A DNA stretch of 64,000 bases from positions 62,001 through 126,000 of the forward strand of contig NZ_RXOF01000016.1 of NCBI RefSeq assembly GCF_003970915.1. The letters run 5' to 3'. Position numbers and translations under genes: made by a program. The DNA comes from Hymenobacter gummosus. Its GTDB lineage: Bacteria; Bacteroidota; Bacteroidia; Cytophagales; Hymenobacteraceae. The notes under the pieces are model-generated. The model ran no database searches, had not been told where the DNA came from, and worked only from the letters and a program-made list of their open reading frames with translations. Shown one piece after another: positions 43,243-51,101 of this stretch (position 1 is its first letter; every line of letters starts with the position of its first letter).

Positions 43243-44553
43243 TTAGTAGCCGTACTTCTCGCCCCACCAGTAGCGCAGGCGCTCCAGAATCTTGGCTTCG
43301 GTGGAGTTGTCGCCGGGGGTGTAGAAGCGCTGCTGGCCGAGGCCGTCGGGCATGAACTCCTGGTAGGCGAAGTTGCCGGGGCCGTCGTGGGAGTACTGGT
43401 ACTCGGTGCCGTAGCCGAGCTGCTTCATGAGCTTGGTGGGCGCGTTGCGCAGCTGCAGCGGCACGGGGGCCACGCCGTGCTGGCGCACGTAGGCCCGGGC
43501 CTCCCGGATGGCCTTGTAGGAGGCGTTGCTCTTGGGCGAAGTCGCCAGGTACACCACGCACTGGCCCAGAATGATGTCCGACTCGGGCATGCCGATGACG
43601 GTGACGGCCTGGAAGGTGCTCTGGGCCAGCAGCAAGGCGTTGGGATTGGCATTGCCCACGTCCTCGGAGGCCAGGATGAGCAGGCGGCGGGCAATGAACT
43701 TGGCATCTTCGCCGCCTTCCAGCATCACGGCCAGGTAGTAGAGGGCCGCGTTCGGGTCGGAGCCGCGGATGCTCTTGATAAAGGCCGAAATGACGTCGTA
43801 GTGCATTTCGCCGCCCTTGTCGTAGCGGGCCAGGTTTTGCTGGGCCAGCTGCTGCACCACCTCGTCGGTGATGACCACCTCGCCCGTCTCGGGGTTGGCC
43901 GTAGCCGCCTGCACCACGATTTCCAGCAGGTTGAGCAGCTTACGGGCGTCGCCCCCCGAGATGCGCAGCAGCGCGTCGTAGCTTGCCACGCGCACCGGGC
44001 GGCGGCGCAGGGCCTCGTCCTCGCGCAGGGCCCGGTCGATGAGGCCAGTCAGGTCGTCCTTGCCCAGGGCTTCGAGCACGTACACCTGCGCCCGGCTCAG
44101 AATAGCCGGAATGACCTCAAACGAGGGATTTTCGGTGGTGGCGCCCACGAGCGTGACGATGCCCTGCTCCACGGCCCCCAGCAGGGCATCCTGCTGCGAC
44201 TTGCTGAAGCGGTGAATTTCGTCGATGAACAGAATGGTGCCGCGGCGCGAGCGGGCCTGCTGAATCACGTCGCGCACGTCCTTGACGCCCGCGTTGATGG
44301 CCGACAACGCCACGAAGGGCAGCTTGAGCTGGGCGGCCAGCAGGTGGGCCAGGGTGGTTTTGCCCACGCCCGGCGGACCCCACAGAATGAGGGAGGGCAG
44401 GCGGCCCGCGTCGAGGTAGCGGCGCAGCACGCCGCCCTCGCCCACGAGGTGCTGCTGCCCCACGTACTCGGCCAGGGTGCGCGGGCGCAGCCGCTCGGCC
44501 AGCGGGGCCCCGGGCCGGGGCTGGTCGGCGGGTGGGTCGAAAAGAGAGGTCAT
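43243..44553 (-). CDS. rarA: Replication-associated recombination protein A (AAA+ ATPase)
   Basis: A 436-residue RarA/MgsA/WRNIP1-type protein acting at stalled replication forks. Walker A GPPGVGKTTLAHLL (about residues 48-61), Walker B ILFIDEIHRFSKSQQD, sensor 1 LVGATTENPSFEV, and the C-terminal cluster domain (DVISAFIKSIRGSDPNAALY, and LASEDVGNANPNAL) are all present. Full length. The start at 44553 (MTSLFDPPADQPRPGAPLAE) is the usual one; sequence further upstream belongs to a palindromic element. Its 3' end meets a CGGATTT-family arm. Confidence 0.95.
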   Translation of the reverse strand: MTSLFDPPADQPRPGAPLAERLRPRTLAEYVGQQHLVGEGGVLRRYLDAGRLPSLILWGPPGVGKTTLAHLLAAQLKLPFVALSAINAGVKDVRDVIQQARSRRGTILFIDEIHRFSKSQQDALLGAVEQGIVTLVGATTENPSFEVIPAILSRAQVYVLEALGKDDLTGLIDRALREDEALRRRPVRVASYDALLRISGGDARKLLNLLEIVVQAATANPETGEVVITDEVVQQLAQQNLARYDKGGEMHYDVISAFIKSIRGSDPNAALYYLAVMLEGGEDAKFIARRLLILASEDVGNANPNALLLAQSTFQAVTVIGMPESDIILGQCVVYLATSPKSNASYKAIREARAYVRQHGVAPVPLQLRNAPTKLMKQLGYGTEYQYSHDGPGNFAYQEFMPDGLGQQRFYTPGDNSTEAKILERLRYWWGEKYGY

Positions 44554-44561
44554 GAACAGAA

Positions 44562-44649
44562 GTAGCGCAAACTTTGTAGTTCGCGCATTCAGTACGGTTG
44601 GCAGAACATGAAGTCGACTTGAATACGCGAATGGCAAAGTTCGCGCTAC
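44562..44649. repeat. 88-bp palindromic element, GTAGCGCGAA family, copy 2
   Basis: Arms GTAGCGCAAACTTTGTAGTT and (from the other end) GTAGCGCGAACTTTGCCATT. It sits in the rarA/EamA divergent gap and includes a CAAAGTTTG that reads as a possible -7 core towards rarA (minus strand). Confidence 0.8.
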
Positions 44650-44670
44650 GGCACGCATCATTTTTACGGC

Positions 44671-45600
44671 TTGACAACTTCTCCCTCGACTTCTGCTCTG
44701 CGCGTGCACGCCGCCTTGTTTGTGGTGGCGCTGATATACGCCGCCAACTACTCCCTGTCCAAGGAAGTTATGCCGCAGTACGCCCAGCCCAGTGGCATCG
44801 TGGTGCTGCGCGTCGTCACGGCGGCCCTGTTTTTCGGCCTGCTCGATAAGCTCGTCGCCAAAACGTCCATCACGGGCCGCCCCGATACGGTGCGCTCCAT
44901 TCTGTGCGGCATCCTGGGCATCGGGCTAAACCAGCTGCTGTTCTTCGCCGGCCTGAACCTGACTTCGCCCATCAGCGCGGCCCTGATTCAGACGGTGTCG
45001 CCCATCGTGGTGGTGCTGGCCTCGGTGGTGCTGCTCGGGGAGCGGGTGACGCCGCTGCGCGCCGTGGGCATTGCGGTGGCCGGGGTGGGGGCGGCGCTGG
45101 TCATTCTGAGCCGGGGGCCGGTGGGCGCGGCCGGGGCCTCGGCCGCCCTGGGCAACTTGTTTATTCTGCTCAATGCCACCTGTTTCGGGCTGTATCTGGT
45201 GCTGGCCGCCCCGCTGATGAAGAAGTACCACCCCTTCACTGTGCTGGCCCGCAGCTTCCTGGTGGGTGCCTGCATCGTGGTGCCGCTGGGCTGGCGCGAG
45301 GCTCTGGCCATCGACTACGCCCAGCTGCCCGCCCGCATCTGGGCCGACATCCTGTTCATGGTGTTCCTGCTCACCATCGTGGCCTACCTGCTCAACAACT
45401 GGGCCCTGAAATACGCCTCGCCCACCCTGCTGGGCGTGTACATCTACCTGCAGCCCATCCTGGCCGTGCTCATTGCCGTAGGCCTGGGCCGCGACGTGCT
45501 GACCTGGCCGCGGGTAGGGCAGGGCCTGCTGATTTTTCTGGGCGTGTGGCTGGTGAGCCAGAAGCCGAAGGCTAACTTGAGCCCAGAAACCCGGACTTAA
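44671..45600 (+). CDS. EamA/DMT-superfamily transporter
   Basis: A 309-residue inner-membrane protein with ten hydrophobic segments in two EamA repeats (first from about residue 12, second from about 155; ends ILAVLIAVGLGRDVL and a last helix GLLIFLGVWLVSQ). The family exports amino acids, nucleosides and other small metabolites; specificity is not predictable here. The first helix is preceded by TTG at 44671 or GTG at 44704; no ATG is available. The promoter must lie in the palindromic element or in the gap that follows it. Confidence 0.88.
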   Translation: MTTSPSTSALRVHAALFVVALIYAANYSLSKEVMPQYAQPSGIVVLRVVTAALFFGLLDKLVAKTSITGRPDTVRSILCGILGIGLNQLLFFAGLNLTSPISAALIQTVSPIVVVLASVVLLGERVTPLRAVGIAVAGVGAALVILSRGPVGAAGASAALGNLFILLNATCFGLYLVLAAPLMKKYHPFTVLARSFLVGACIVVPLGWREALAIDYAQLPARIWADILFMVFLLTIVAYLLNNWALKYASPTLLGVYIYLQPILAVLIAVGLGRDVLTWPRVGQGLLIFLGVWLVSQKPKANLSPETRT

Positions 45601-45643
45601 ACTGGGTTAGAGCTCCTGTTATCCTCAATACACATAGTGTTAT

Positions 45644-46783
45644 ATGCCTGACTTCAATAAAAATCAGCTGGCTGAGTTCCTACACGGTGCCCGTTGGCCG
45701 GTGCAATCCGATCCTGAGCCAAATTTCTTCTCCATTGCTGGCATCAGCAGCCGGGAAGTACCGCTAAGCAACACCTACGCCTTCTTCTTCCGCTCAGCGG
45801 CTCCGCATGGGCTGGGTAATTTGTTTGCCACCGCTTTGCGGAATATCCTAACGCTGAAAAAGCCCGGCTGGCCCGAATTGGACGCAGCGGTGCACGCCGC
45901 ATGTGAGTACCCCATGCGGCACGGTCAGCGCCTGGATTTATTGATTCACGATGGACCATCGGAGCGGAGTCCGCAGTCAGCTTCTTTCCAGATTCTGGTT
46001 GAGAATAAAATCAATCATTGGCTGGCCAATGACTTTGACAACTACTGGAGCAGTATTGAAGCCAAAGGCTACAAAGCTGGGGTGGTGCTGGGCCGAAAGG
46101 CCGAAATAGTACCCCCGGAATGGACTTACATCACGCACTTGGAGTTGGCGCGGGCAGTGGAGTATGGGCTGGGACCCAAGATTCAGCAAGCAAACCCGCG
46201 TTACTTGCCCGTATTGTTACATTTTCTGGAGCACTTAAAGCAAATGAGTCAAGACCCAATTGAATTCGCTCAAGCCTTCGCGTTTGCTCAGCGTCACCGG
46301 CGGGAGTTGGCCCAGGCCAAACGCCTGCTCACCTACATGGATACGAAAGCAGTGCAGATGATAGGGCAAAATATCATTGCAGCCTTTGGCGACGACTACG
46401 TGGGCGGAGCCATTTTACCGGACTATCCACGGGTTCATATCCGACCGCGCTCCACCGCGGGCATAGACTACCTGGTGTGGTTCGGCCACATGGTGGACCC
46501 GGCAGAGTCGCCGTCTTTTAGCGTTACACTTTTCCCCACGACGCCGGCTGTAAGGCAGCAAAAGAAGCAGTTGCAACAGCTGCTAATCCTACACCCGCTG
46601 GCTCAGCAAGCGGGTATTGGGCAGCCGGGGTGGTTTTCGCACGTTGGCTGGTTCAACGAGATGCTAGTGGGGAAAGACTATCCGTTTAACGGTACGACGC
46701 TCGACGACCTGGCCGCGCAGGTAAGAGAAGTTCTGAATACGGATTGGGCGCCCTTGGAACCTGTATGGCTCGGGGGCAGCTAG
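45644..46783 (+). CDS. PD-(D/E)XK nuclease family protein (PDDEXK_4-like)
   Basis: A 379-residue soluble protein. The N-terminal half carries the nuclease core: NTYAFFFRSAAPHGLGNLF, RLDLLIHD (the catalytic Asp) and FQILVENKINHW (the E-x-K pair), as in the PDDEXK_4 group. The C-terminal half (from about residue 215) is helical and then beta, perhaps a target-binding region. DNA here is AT-richer than the flanks, and there is no operon partner, which points to horizontal transfer. Such genes are often defence- or mobile-element-linked, but nothing nearby proves it. Confidence 0.78.
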   Translation: MPDFNKNQLAEFLHGARWPVQSDPEPNFFSIAGISSREVPLSNTYAFFFRSAAPHGLGNLFATALRNILTLKKPGWPELDAAVHAACEYPMRHGQRLDLLIHDGPSERSPQSASFQILVENKINHWLANDFDNYWSSIEAKGYKAGVVLGRKAEIVPPEWTYITHLELARAVEYGLGPKIQQANPRYLPVLLHFLEHLKQMSQDPIEFAQAFAFAQRHRRELAQAKRLLTYMDTKAVQMIGQNIIAAFGDDYVGGAILPDYPRVHIRPRSTAGIDYLVWFGHMVDPAESPSFSVTLFPTTPAVRQQKKQLQQLLILHPLAQQAGIGQPGWFSHVGWFNEMLVGKDYPFNGTTLDDLAAQVREVLNTDWAPLEPVWLGGS

Positions 46784-46897
46784 CGCATGTACCCGCCCGT
46801 AACTATTGAAGCCCGGTGCGGAGGAGCAGGTTACTGGGGGAACCAGCCAGAAAGCCTACATTTCAGGCGTGCCGGACCCATACCGTAACGGCCCGCC

Positions 46898-47119
46898 CTA
46901 CGCCTCCGCTAGGCGCCGGTTGACGCGCAGCGCCCAGCGCACCGACTGTACCAGCAGCAATACCTTGGCCAGCAGCACGCATACCATGCCCACCAGCAGG
47001 CTGCCGTCGGCCCACACCGGGTGCAGGCGCGACACCTTGAAGAAGGCGCCCAGCCCGATGATAATCAGGCCGCTGAGTAGCAGAAAAAGCAGGTTGCGGA
47101 AGCGGAGTAGCGGGTACAT
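46898..47119 (-). CDS. Small two-span membrane protein, GldL-like pattern
   Basis: A 73-residue protein with two membrane helices (about residues 9-28 and 40-58). The stretch GAFFKVSRLHPVWADGSLLV, with a Gly-x-x-Phe-Lys turn between helices, resembles the N-terminal helix pair of gliding-motility GldL, but the long cytoplasmic part of GldL is missing. It may be a free-standing GldL-related module. It is divergent from the response-regulator gene across 176 bp. Confidence 0.6.
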   Translation of the reverse strand: MYPLLRFRNLLFLLLSGLIIIGLGAFFKVSRLHPVWADGSLLVGMVCVLLAKVLLLVQSVRWALRVNRRLAEA

Positions 47120-47202
47120 CAGCGGCGGCGGGGTGTTTGGGTTGAGCAGACTCGGGGCGGCGGTGCAGGAAGCGTGCCAGCGGTAAGATACGCACCGGCG
47201 CT

Positions 47203-47214
47203 TACGTTAACGTA
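47203..47214. promoter_or_regulatory. Perfect 12-bp palindrome upstream of the two-component operon
   Basis: TACGTTAACGTA lies in the divergent gap between the GldL-like gene and the response-regulator gene, about 50 bp before the -7 box. It is a candidate operator for a dimeric regulator. Confidence 0.4.
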
Positions 47215-47263
47215 CGCCGGGCCGGCCAGATTGTCCGGGCGTGCGTATCCCAGCAAGGCGGCG

Positions 47264-47271
47264 TAAGTTTG
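47264..47271 (+). promoter_or_regulatory. -7 promoter element of the two-component operon
   Basis: TAAGTTTG, an exact TAnnTTTG match, 25 nt before the response-regulator ATG. No -33 TTG at normal spacing, which would fit an activated promoter. Confidence 0.6.
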
Positions 47272-47295
47272 GCCCCGGTCGCCGCGCCTTTTCGC

Positions 47296-47973
47296 ATGAA
47301 ATTACTCCTGGTGGAAGACGAGCCCAAGCTGGCCTCGTTCATCAAAAAAGGCTTCGAGAACGAGGCCTACGAGCTGGAAATAGCCTACGACGGCCGCGTG
47401 GGCCAGTCCCTGCTGGAGCAGAACCGCTACGACGTGGTCATCCTCGACGTGAACCTGCCCTACGTCAACGGCTTCGAGCTGTGCCGCCGCCTGCGCCAGC
47501 ACGACCCCGCGGTGCCGGTGCTTATGCTTACCGCCCTCGACAGCATCGACGACAAAGTGACGGGGTTCGAGGCCGGGGCCGACGACTACCTGGTGAAGCC
47601 CTTCGAGTTTCGGGAGCTGCTGCTGCGCACCCGCGCCCTGGCCAAGCGCGGCACCGACGCCCCCGCCGTCAAGCGCATCCTGCGCATGGCCGACCTGGAG
47701 CTGAACCTCGACGCCAAAACCGTCACCCGCGCCGGGCAGCGCATCGAGCTGACCACCCGCGAATACTCCCTGCTGGAATACCTGCTGCTGAACCGCGGCA
47801 AAACCGTCTCGCGCGTGGATATTGCCGAGCGCGTCTGGGAGCTGAACTTCGACACCAACACCAACGTCATCGACGTGTACGTGAGCTACCTGCGCAAGAA
47901 AATCGACAAGGGCTTCGAGCCCAAGCTGATTCATACCGTGGTGGGCATGGGCTACGTGATGCGGGAAGGGTGA
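47296..47973 (+). CDS. OmpR/PhoB-family response regulator
   Basis: A 225-residue regulator. The receiver domain has DEP at 8-10, phospho-acceptor Asp51 (VVILDVNLP), Thr79 (LMLTA) and Lys101 (YLVKPF). The C-terminal winged helix ends in VIDVYVSYLRKKIDKGFEPK and GMGYVM. It pairs with the histidine kinase that follows across an AT-rich palindrome. By position it is a good candidate to control the RND efflux operon, whose promoters carry TCTAAT repeats about 10 bp apart, the layout that OmpR-type dimers often bind. The ATG at 47296 gives the standard MKLLLVEDE start. Confidence 0.95.
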   Translation: MKLLLVEDEPKLASFIKKGFENEAYELEIAYDGRVGQSLLEQNRYDVVILDVNLPYVNGFELCRRLRQHDPAVPVLMLTALDSIDDKVTGFEAGADDYLVKPFEFRELLLRTRALAKRGTDAPAVKRILRMADLELNLDAKTVTRAGQRIELTTREYSLLEYLLLNRGKTVSRVDIAERVWELNFDTNTNVIDVYVSYLRKKIDKGFEPKLIHTVVGMGYVMREG

Positions 47974-48127
47974 TAATTAATAATGAATAATTAAGAATTA
48001 ACAATTGGTGCCAATGAAAAGAGAAGAAGGATGAATAAAGCCCGCGCCTGTTCTTGCGCATTTGCTGCTAAACGGGCGCCCGTAACGCAGCCTCAATTAT
48101 TAATTGTTCATTCTTAATTATTAATTA
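47974..48127. repeat. 154-bp AT-rich palindromic element between regulator and kinase genes
   Basis: The left arm (TAATTAATAATGAATAATTA, 47974-48006) begins directly after the regulator stop codon. The right arm (48095-48127) is its imperfect inverse and ends 4 bp before the kinase ATG. The centre is ordinary GC-rich DNA without an ORF. The composition is unlike the rest of the window. Confidence 0.85.
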
Positions 48128-48131
48128 CAAA

Positions 48132-49508
48132 ATGCTCATCCGCAACAAGCTCATTCTGCGCTTTACCCTGCTGGTGCTGGCCATTCAGCTGAGCTTGTCG
48201 CTGTTCGTGTACTTTTTTCACGCCGCCACGCGGGAGCAGAAGTTCGTGAACCGCCTGCGGGGCAAGTGCGAGCTGACCGGGCGCATCCTGCTGCAGCGCG
48301 GCAACCTGCGCGCCGGCATTCTGCGCACCTTCCGCCGCCGTGATTTGCTGACCATGCCCCAGGAGCAGATCAGCGTGTACTCGCCCCACGGCCGGCTCAT
48401 CTACGAAAGCGACGACCGGATTGACCAGCGCGGCAACGAGGCCCACCTGGCCGAAGTGCGGCCCGAGCGGCCGGTAAGCTTCCGCTTCGGCGGGCGCGAG
48501 GCCCTGGGCATGACCTACGCGTTCGAGGGCGGCGACTACCGCATCTTCGCCGCCGGCTACGACGACGTGGGCTTTCAGCAGCTCGACAAGCTGCGGCTCA
48601 TCCTGCTGGTGGGCAACCTCGGCGCCCTGGCCCTGATTGTGGTGGCCGGCTGGTACTTCGCCGAGGAGTCGCTGAAGCCCATGGCGCGCGTGGTGCGGGA
48701 AGTGCGGCGCATCACGGCCTCCAACCTGAGCCGCCGCGTGAACGAGGGCAACCAGAAGGACGAAGTGGCCCAGCTGGCCATGACCTTCAACCGCATGCTG
48801 GCGGGCCTGGAGCAGGCCTTCGAGGCCCAGAAAAGCTTCGTGGCCCACGCCTCGCACGAGCTGCGCACCCCGCTCACCAACGCCCTGGGTACGCTGGAAA
48901 CCTCCGTGCTCTACGACGAGAACCTGGCCGAAGCCAAGCGCAGCATGCAGTCGGCCCAGCAGGAAATCCGCCGGCTTATCGGCCTCACCAACAGCCTGCT
49001 GGCCCTGGCCCGCGCCGACGAGGCTACCGTGAGCCGCCAGCAGGTGCGCCTGGACGAGTGCCTAACCCAGGCCCTGGCCAACTGCGCCGCCAAATACCCC
49101 GGTCGGCAGGTGCGCCTGAGCTTCGGCGAGCTGCCGGAGGAGCTGGACGAGCCGTTTGTGGTGGAAGGCAATGCCCCGCTGCTCAGCACTGCCCTGCTCA
49201 ACCTGCTCGATAACGCCTGCAAGTACTCCGACGGCCCGGTGCTGGTGGAGCTGGGTTACCGCGGCCCTGGCACGCTGCAAATCGTGGTGCAGGACGCGGG
49301 CATCGGCATCGAACCAGCGGCGCTGGAGCGCATCTACGAGCCGCTGTTCCGCGCCGAAACCGGCCGGCAGACGGCCACCGGCTACGGCTTGGGCCTGCCC
49401 ATCACCCAGAAAATCATTCGCTTGCACGGCGGCGAGCTGCTGGTAGAGTCGAAGGTAGGGGAGGGCACCACGGCCAGTGTGCGCCTGCCCGCCGCGCCGG
49501 TGCTGTAG
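48132..49508 (+). CDS. Sensor histidine kinase (HAMP, HisKA, HATPase)
   Basis: A 458-residue membrane kinase. Membrane helices at about 8-30 and 156-176 frame a periplasmic sensor of about 125 residues. A HAMP linker (SLKPMARVVREVRRI) is followed by the H-box FVAHASHELRTPL with His242, N-box LLNLLDNACKYSDG, and G-boxes DAGIGIE and GYGLGLPI. The layout is that of CusS/QseC-like kinases, which often sense metals or envelope stress and drive RND efflux. The sensor domain has no obvious metal motif. It is the cognate partner of the preceding regulator despite the repeat between them. Confidence 0.95.
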   Translation: MLIRNKLILRFTLLVLAIQLSLSLFVYFFHAATREQKFVNRLRGKCELTGRILLQRGNLRAGILRTFRRRDLLTMPQEQISVYSPHGRLIYESDDRIDQRGNEAHLAEVRPERPVSFRFGGREALGMTYAFEGGDYRIFAAGYDDVGFQQLDKLRLILLVGNLGALALIVVAGWYFAEESLKPMARVVREVRRITASNLSRRVNEGNQKDEVAQLAMTFNRMLAGLEQAFEAQKSFVAHASHELRTPLTNALGTLETSVLYDENLAEAKRSMQSAQQEIRRLIGLTNSLLALARADEATVSRQQVRLDECLTQALANCAAKYPGRQVRLSFGELPEELDEPFVVEGNAPLLSTALLNLLDNACKYSDGPVLVELGYRGPGTLQIVVQDAGIGIEPAALERIYEPLFRAETGRQTATGYGLGLPITQKIIRLHGGELLVESKVGEGTTASVRLPAAPVL

Positions 49509-49588
49509 GGGCCGGCAGCCACACACTGCCGGGTGCAATCAGGCTGCCCGACATTACGAAGGCGGCAATTTGCTGGGCCCGGCGCTGG

Positions 49589-49924
49589 TCAGCTGGCCGC
49601 TTCGGTCGGGGCGGTGCTGCTGTTCCAGGCGCAGAGCTGTTCGAGGATGGGCAGCAGCGCCAGGCCGCGCTCGGTCAGCGAATACTCCACCCGGGGGGGC
49701 AGCTCGGCAAACGCCTCGCGGCGCACGATGCCGTCTTCCTCCAATTCCTTGAGCTGCTCGGTCAGCACCTTGCGCGAGGTGAGGTACAGGCGCTGGGCCA
49801 GCTGGCCGAAGCGCAGCCGGCGCTGGCCCAGGTTGGAGATGATGATGAGCTTCCATTTGCCGCCCAGCACGCCCATCGTGCGGGTCATGGGGCAGGAAGA
49901 ACCACAGAAAACAGCGTCGCGCAT
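49589..49924 (-). CDS. HxlR-family transcriptional regulator
   Basis: A 111-residue winged-helix regulator. N-terminal CGSSCPMTRTMGVLGGKWK is the HxlR signature. Cys7 and Cys11 are candidates for redox or electrophile sensing, as known for YodB/HypR-type members. The reading helix is in LRFGQLAQRLYLTSRKVLTE, and the wing is in PRVEYSLTERG. It is divergent from an SDR gene, the usual target arrangement, and AGTAACT direct repeats lie in the shared gap. Confidence 0.92.
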   Translation of the reverse strand: MRDAVFCGSSCPMTRTMGVLGGKWKLIIISNLGQRRLRFGQLAQRLYLTSRKVLTEQLKELEEDGIVRREAFAELPPRVEYSLTERGLALLPILEQLCAWNSSTAPTEAAS

Positions 49925-50005
49925 GGGGTAGCTGGGTGAAAGGGCGGGTTGAAGCCCGTTTGTTACGGGAGGGTAACCAGTTTGTGGGGCGAAATGATTG
50001 ACGTT

Positions 50006-50022
50006 AGTAACTGAAAGTAACT
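50006..50022. promoter_or_regulatory. Candidate HxlR operator
   Basis: AGTAACT occurs twice with 10-bp periodicity (50006-50012 and 50016-50022) in the divergent hxlR/SDR gap, 47 bp before the SDR start. One helical turn between half-sites suits a dimeric winged-helix protein. Confidence 0.45.
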
Positions 50023-50068
50023 ATCGATGGTTCCTCGCCGAAACCAACCAATAATCCCTCTTTTTCTC

Positions 50069-50830
50069 ATGACAACTTCCCAAAAGCTAGCCGGTAAAAT
50101 TGCCCTCGTCACCGGTGGTAGCACTGGTATCGGCCTGGCTACGGCCCAGCGCTTCGTGGCCGAAGGAGCGTTCGTGTTCATCACCGGCCGGCGGCAGGCC
50201 GAGCTGGACGCCGCGGTGCAGCTGCTAGGCAGCAACCACGCCGTGGGGCTGCAGGGCGACGTGAGCAACCTGGCCGATCTGGACCGGGCGGTAGCCGCCA
50301 TCAAGGCGCAGAAGGGCCGGCTCGACGTGGTGGTAGCCAACGCGGCCGTGGGCGAGTTCCTGCCCGTAGAGGCCATTACCGAAGAGCACTACGACCGGCA
50401 GTTCGACGTCAACGTGAAGGGCATGGTGTTTACGGTGCAGAAGGCCCTGCCCCTGCTCCCCGACGGCTCCACCATCGTGCTCCTGTCGTCCGTCTCGGGC
50501 TCGAAGGGCACGGGCAGCAGCAGTATCTACAGCGCCACGAAGGCGGCCAACCGTTCCCTGGCCCGCAACTGGGCCGTCGACCTGAAAGGCCGCCGCATCC
50601 GGGTGAATGCCGTCAGTCCGGGGCCCATCGAAACACCCGGCCTCAATGGCCTGATCGATTCGCCCGAGCACCTCGCGCAGTTCAAGGCCCAGATGACGAG
50701 CGTGATGCCGCTGGGGCGCCTGGGTGAGGCCGACGAGGTGGCCAAGGCCATCGTGTTCCTGGCCTCAGACGACAGCAGCTTCGTGACCGGGGCGGAGCTG
50801 TTCGTCGACGGCGGCATCGTGCAGGTGTAA
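50069..50830 (+). CDS. Short-chain dehydrogenase/reductase
   Basis: A 253-residue classical SDR: TGGSTGIG cofactor motif (15-22), NAAVG in place of NNAG (91-95), catalytic Ser141, Tyr154 and Lys158 (SSSIYSATKAA), and the end SSFVTGAELFVDGGI. Such HxlR-paired SDRs usually reduce small carbonyls or quinones with NADPH; the exact substrate is unknown. The ATG at 50069 follows the HxlR operator candidate. A strong terminator follows the stop, so the unit is separate from the efflux genes downstream. Confidence 0.9.
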   Translation: MTTSQKLAGKIALVTGGSTGIGLATAQRFVAEGAFVFITGRRQAELDAAVQLLGSNHAVGLQGDVSNLADLDRAVAAIKAQKGRLDVVVANAAVGEFLPVEAITEEHYDRQFDVNVKGMVFTVQKALPLLPDGSTIVLLSSVSGSKGTGSSSIYSATKAANRSLARNWAVDLKGRRIRVNAVSPGPIETPGLNGLIDSPEHLAQFKAQMTSVMPLGRLGEADEVAKAIVFLASDDSSFVTGAELFVDGGIVQV

Positions 50831-50864
50831 GCCCGCCACCGCGGCCTCTTACTACCACCAGCTC

Positions 50865-50898
50865 ATGGCTGGGAGCCCCGGCTCCCAGCCATTTTTTT
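50865..50898 (+). terminator. Rho-independent terminator of the SDR gene
   Basis: A perfect stem ATGGCTGGGAGC/GCTCCCAGCCAT with a 4-nt loop followed by seven T, 34 bp after the stop codon. Confidence 0.92.
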
Positions 50899-50909
50899 GT
50901 GCGTTGCGT

Positions 50910-50992
50910 GTAGCGCGAACTTTCAGTTCGCGCCTCGTTGAACGGCACTCGTCCGGATGTCAGCTACGATGCGCGAACTAAAAGTTGACTCC
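50910..50992. repeat. Palindromic element, GTAGCGCGAA family, copy 3
   Basis: The left arm GTAGCGCGAACTTTCAGTTC and the right arm (50972-50990, CGCGAACTAAAAGTTGACT) are imperfect inverses. The core GTTGAACGGCACTCGTCCGG matches copies 1 and 4. Confidence 0.78.
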
Positions 50993-51024
50993 GTCGACCT
51001 GCGGTTTGCGCTCCGGCCCCCTTC

Positions 51025-51078
51025 TAATCTTTTCTAATCCCGTTCTCACGCGGCTCTAATACCCCGTGGGCAGCTTTG
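51025..51078 (+). promoter_or_regulatory. TCTAAT-repeat promoter, copy A
   Basis: The 36-bp block 51025-51060 contains TCTAATCC and TCTAAT plus a preceding TCTAATC (51023), and is identical to copy B. Fourteen nt later comes TTTG (51075-51078), a -7 core lacking the TA. The ATG of the 88-residue membrane protein lies 24 nt further. The direct half-sites suggest binding of an OmpR-type activator. Confidence 0.7.
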
Positions 51079-51101
51079 TGGCCTATCGTCGCATTCTGCC
51101 C

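Noticed and set aside
47974-48127. AT-rich block as a replication origin or DNA-unwinding element
   Set aside because: It is a palindrome with two AT arms around GC-rich DNA, inside an operon, with no DnaA-box cluster or replication genes.
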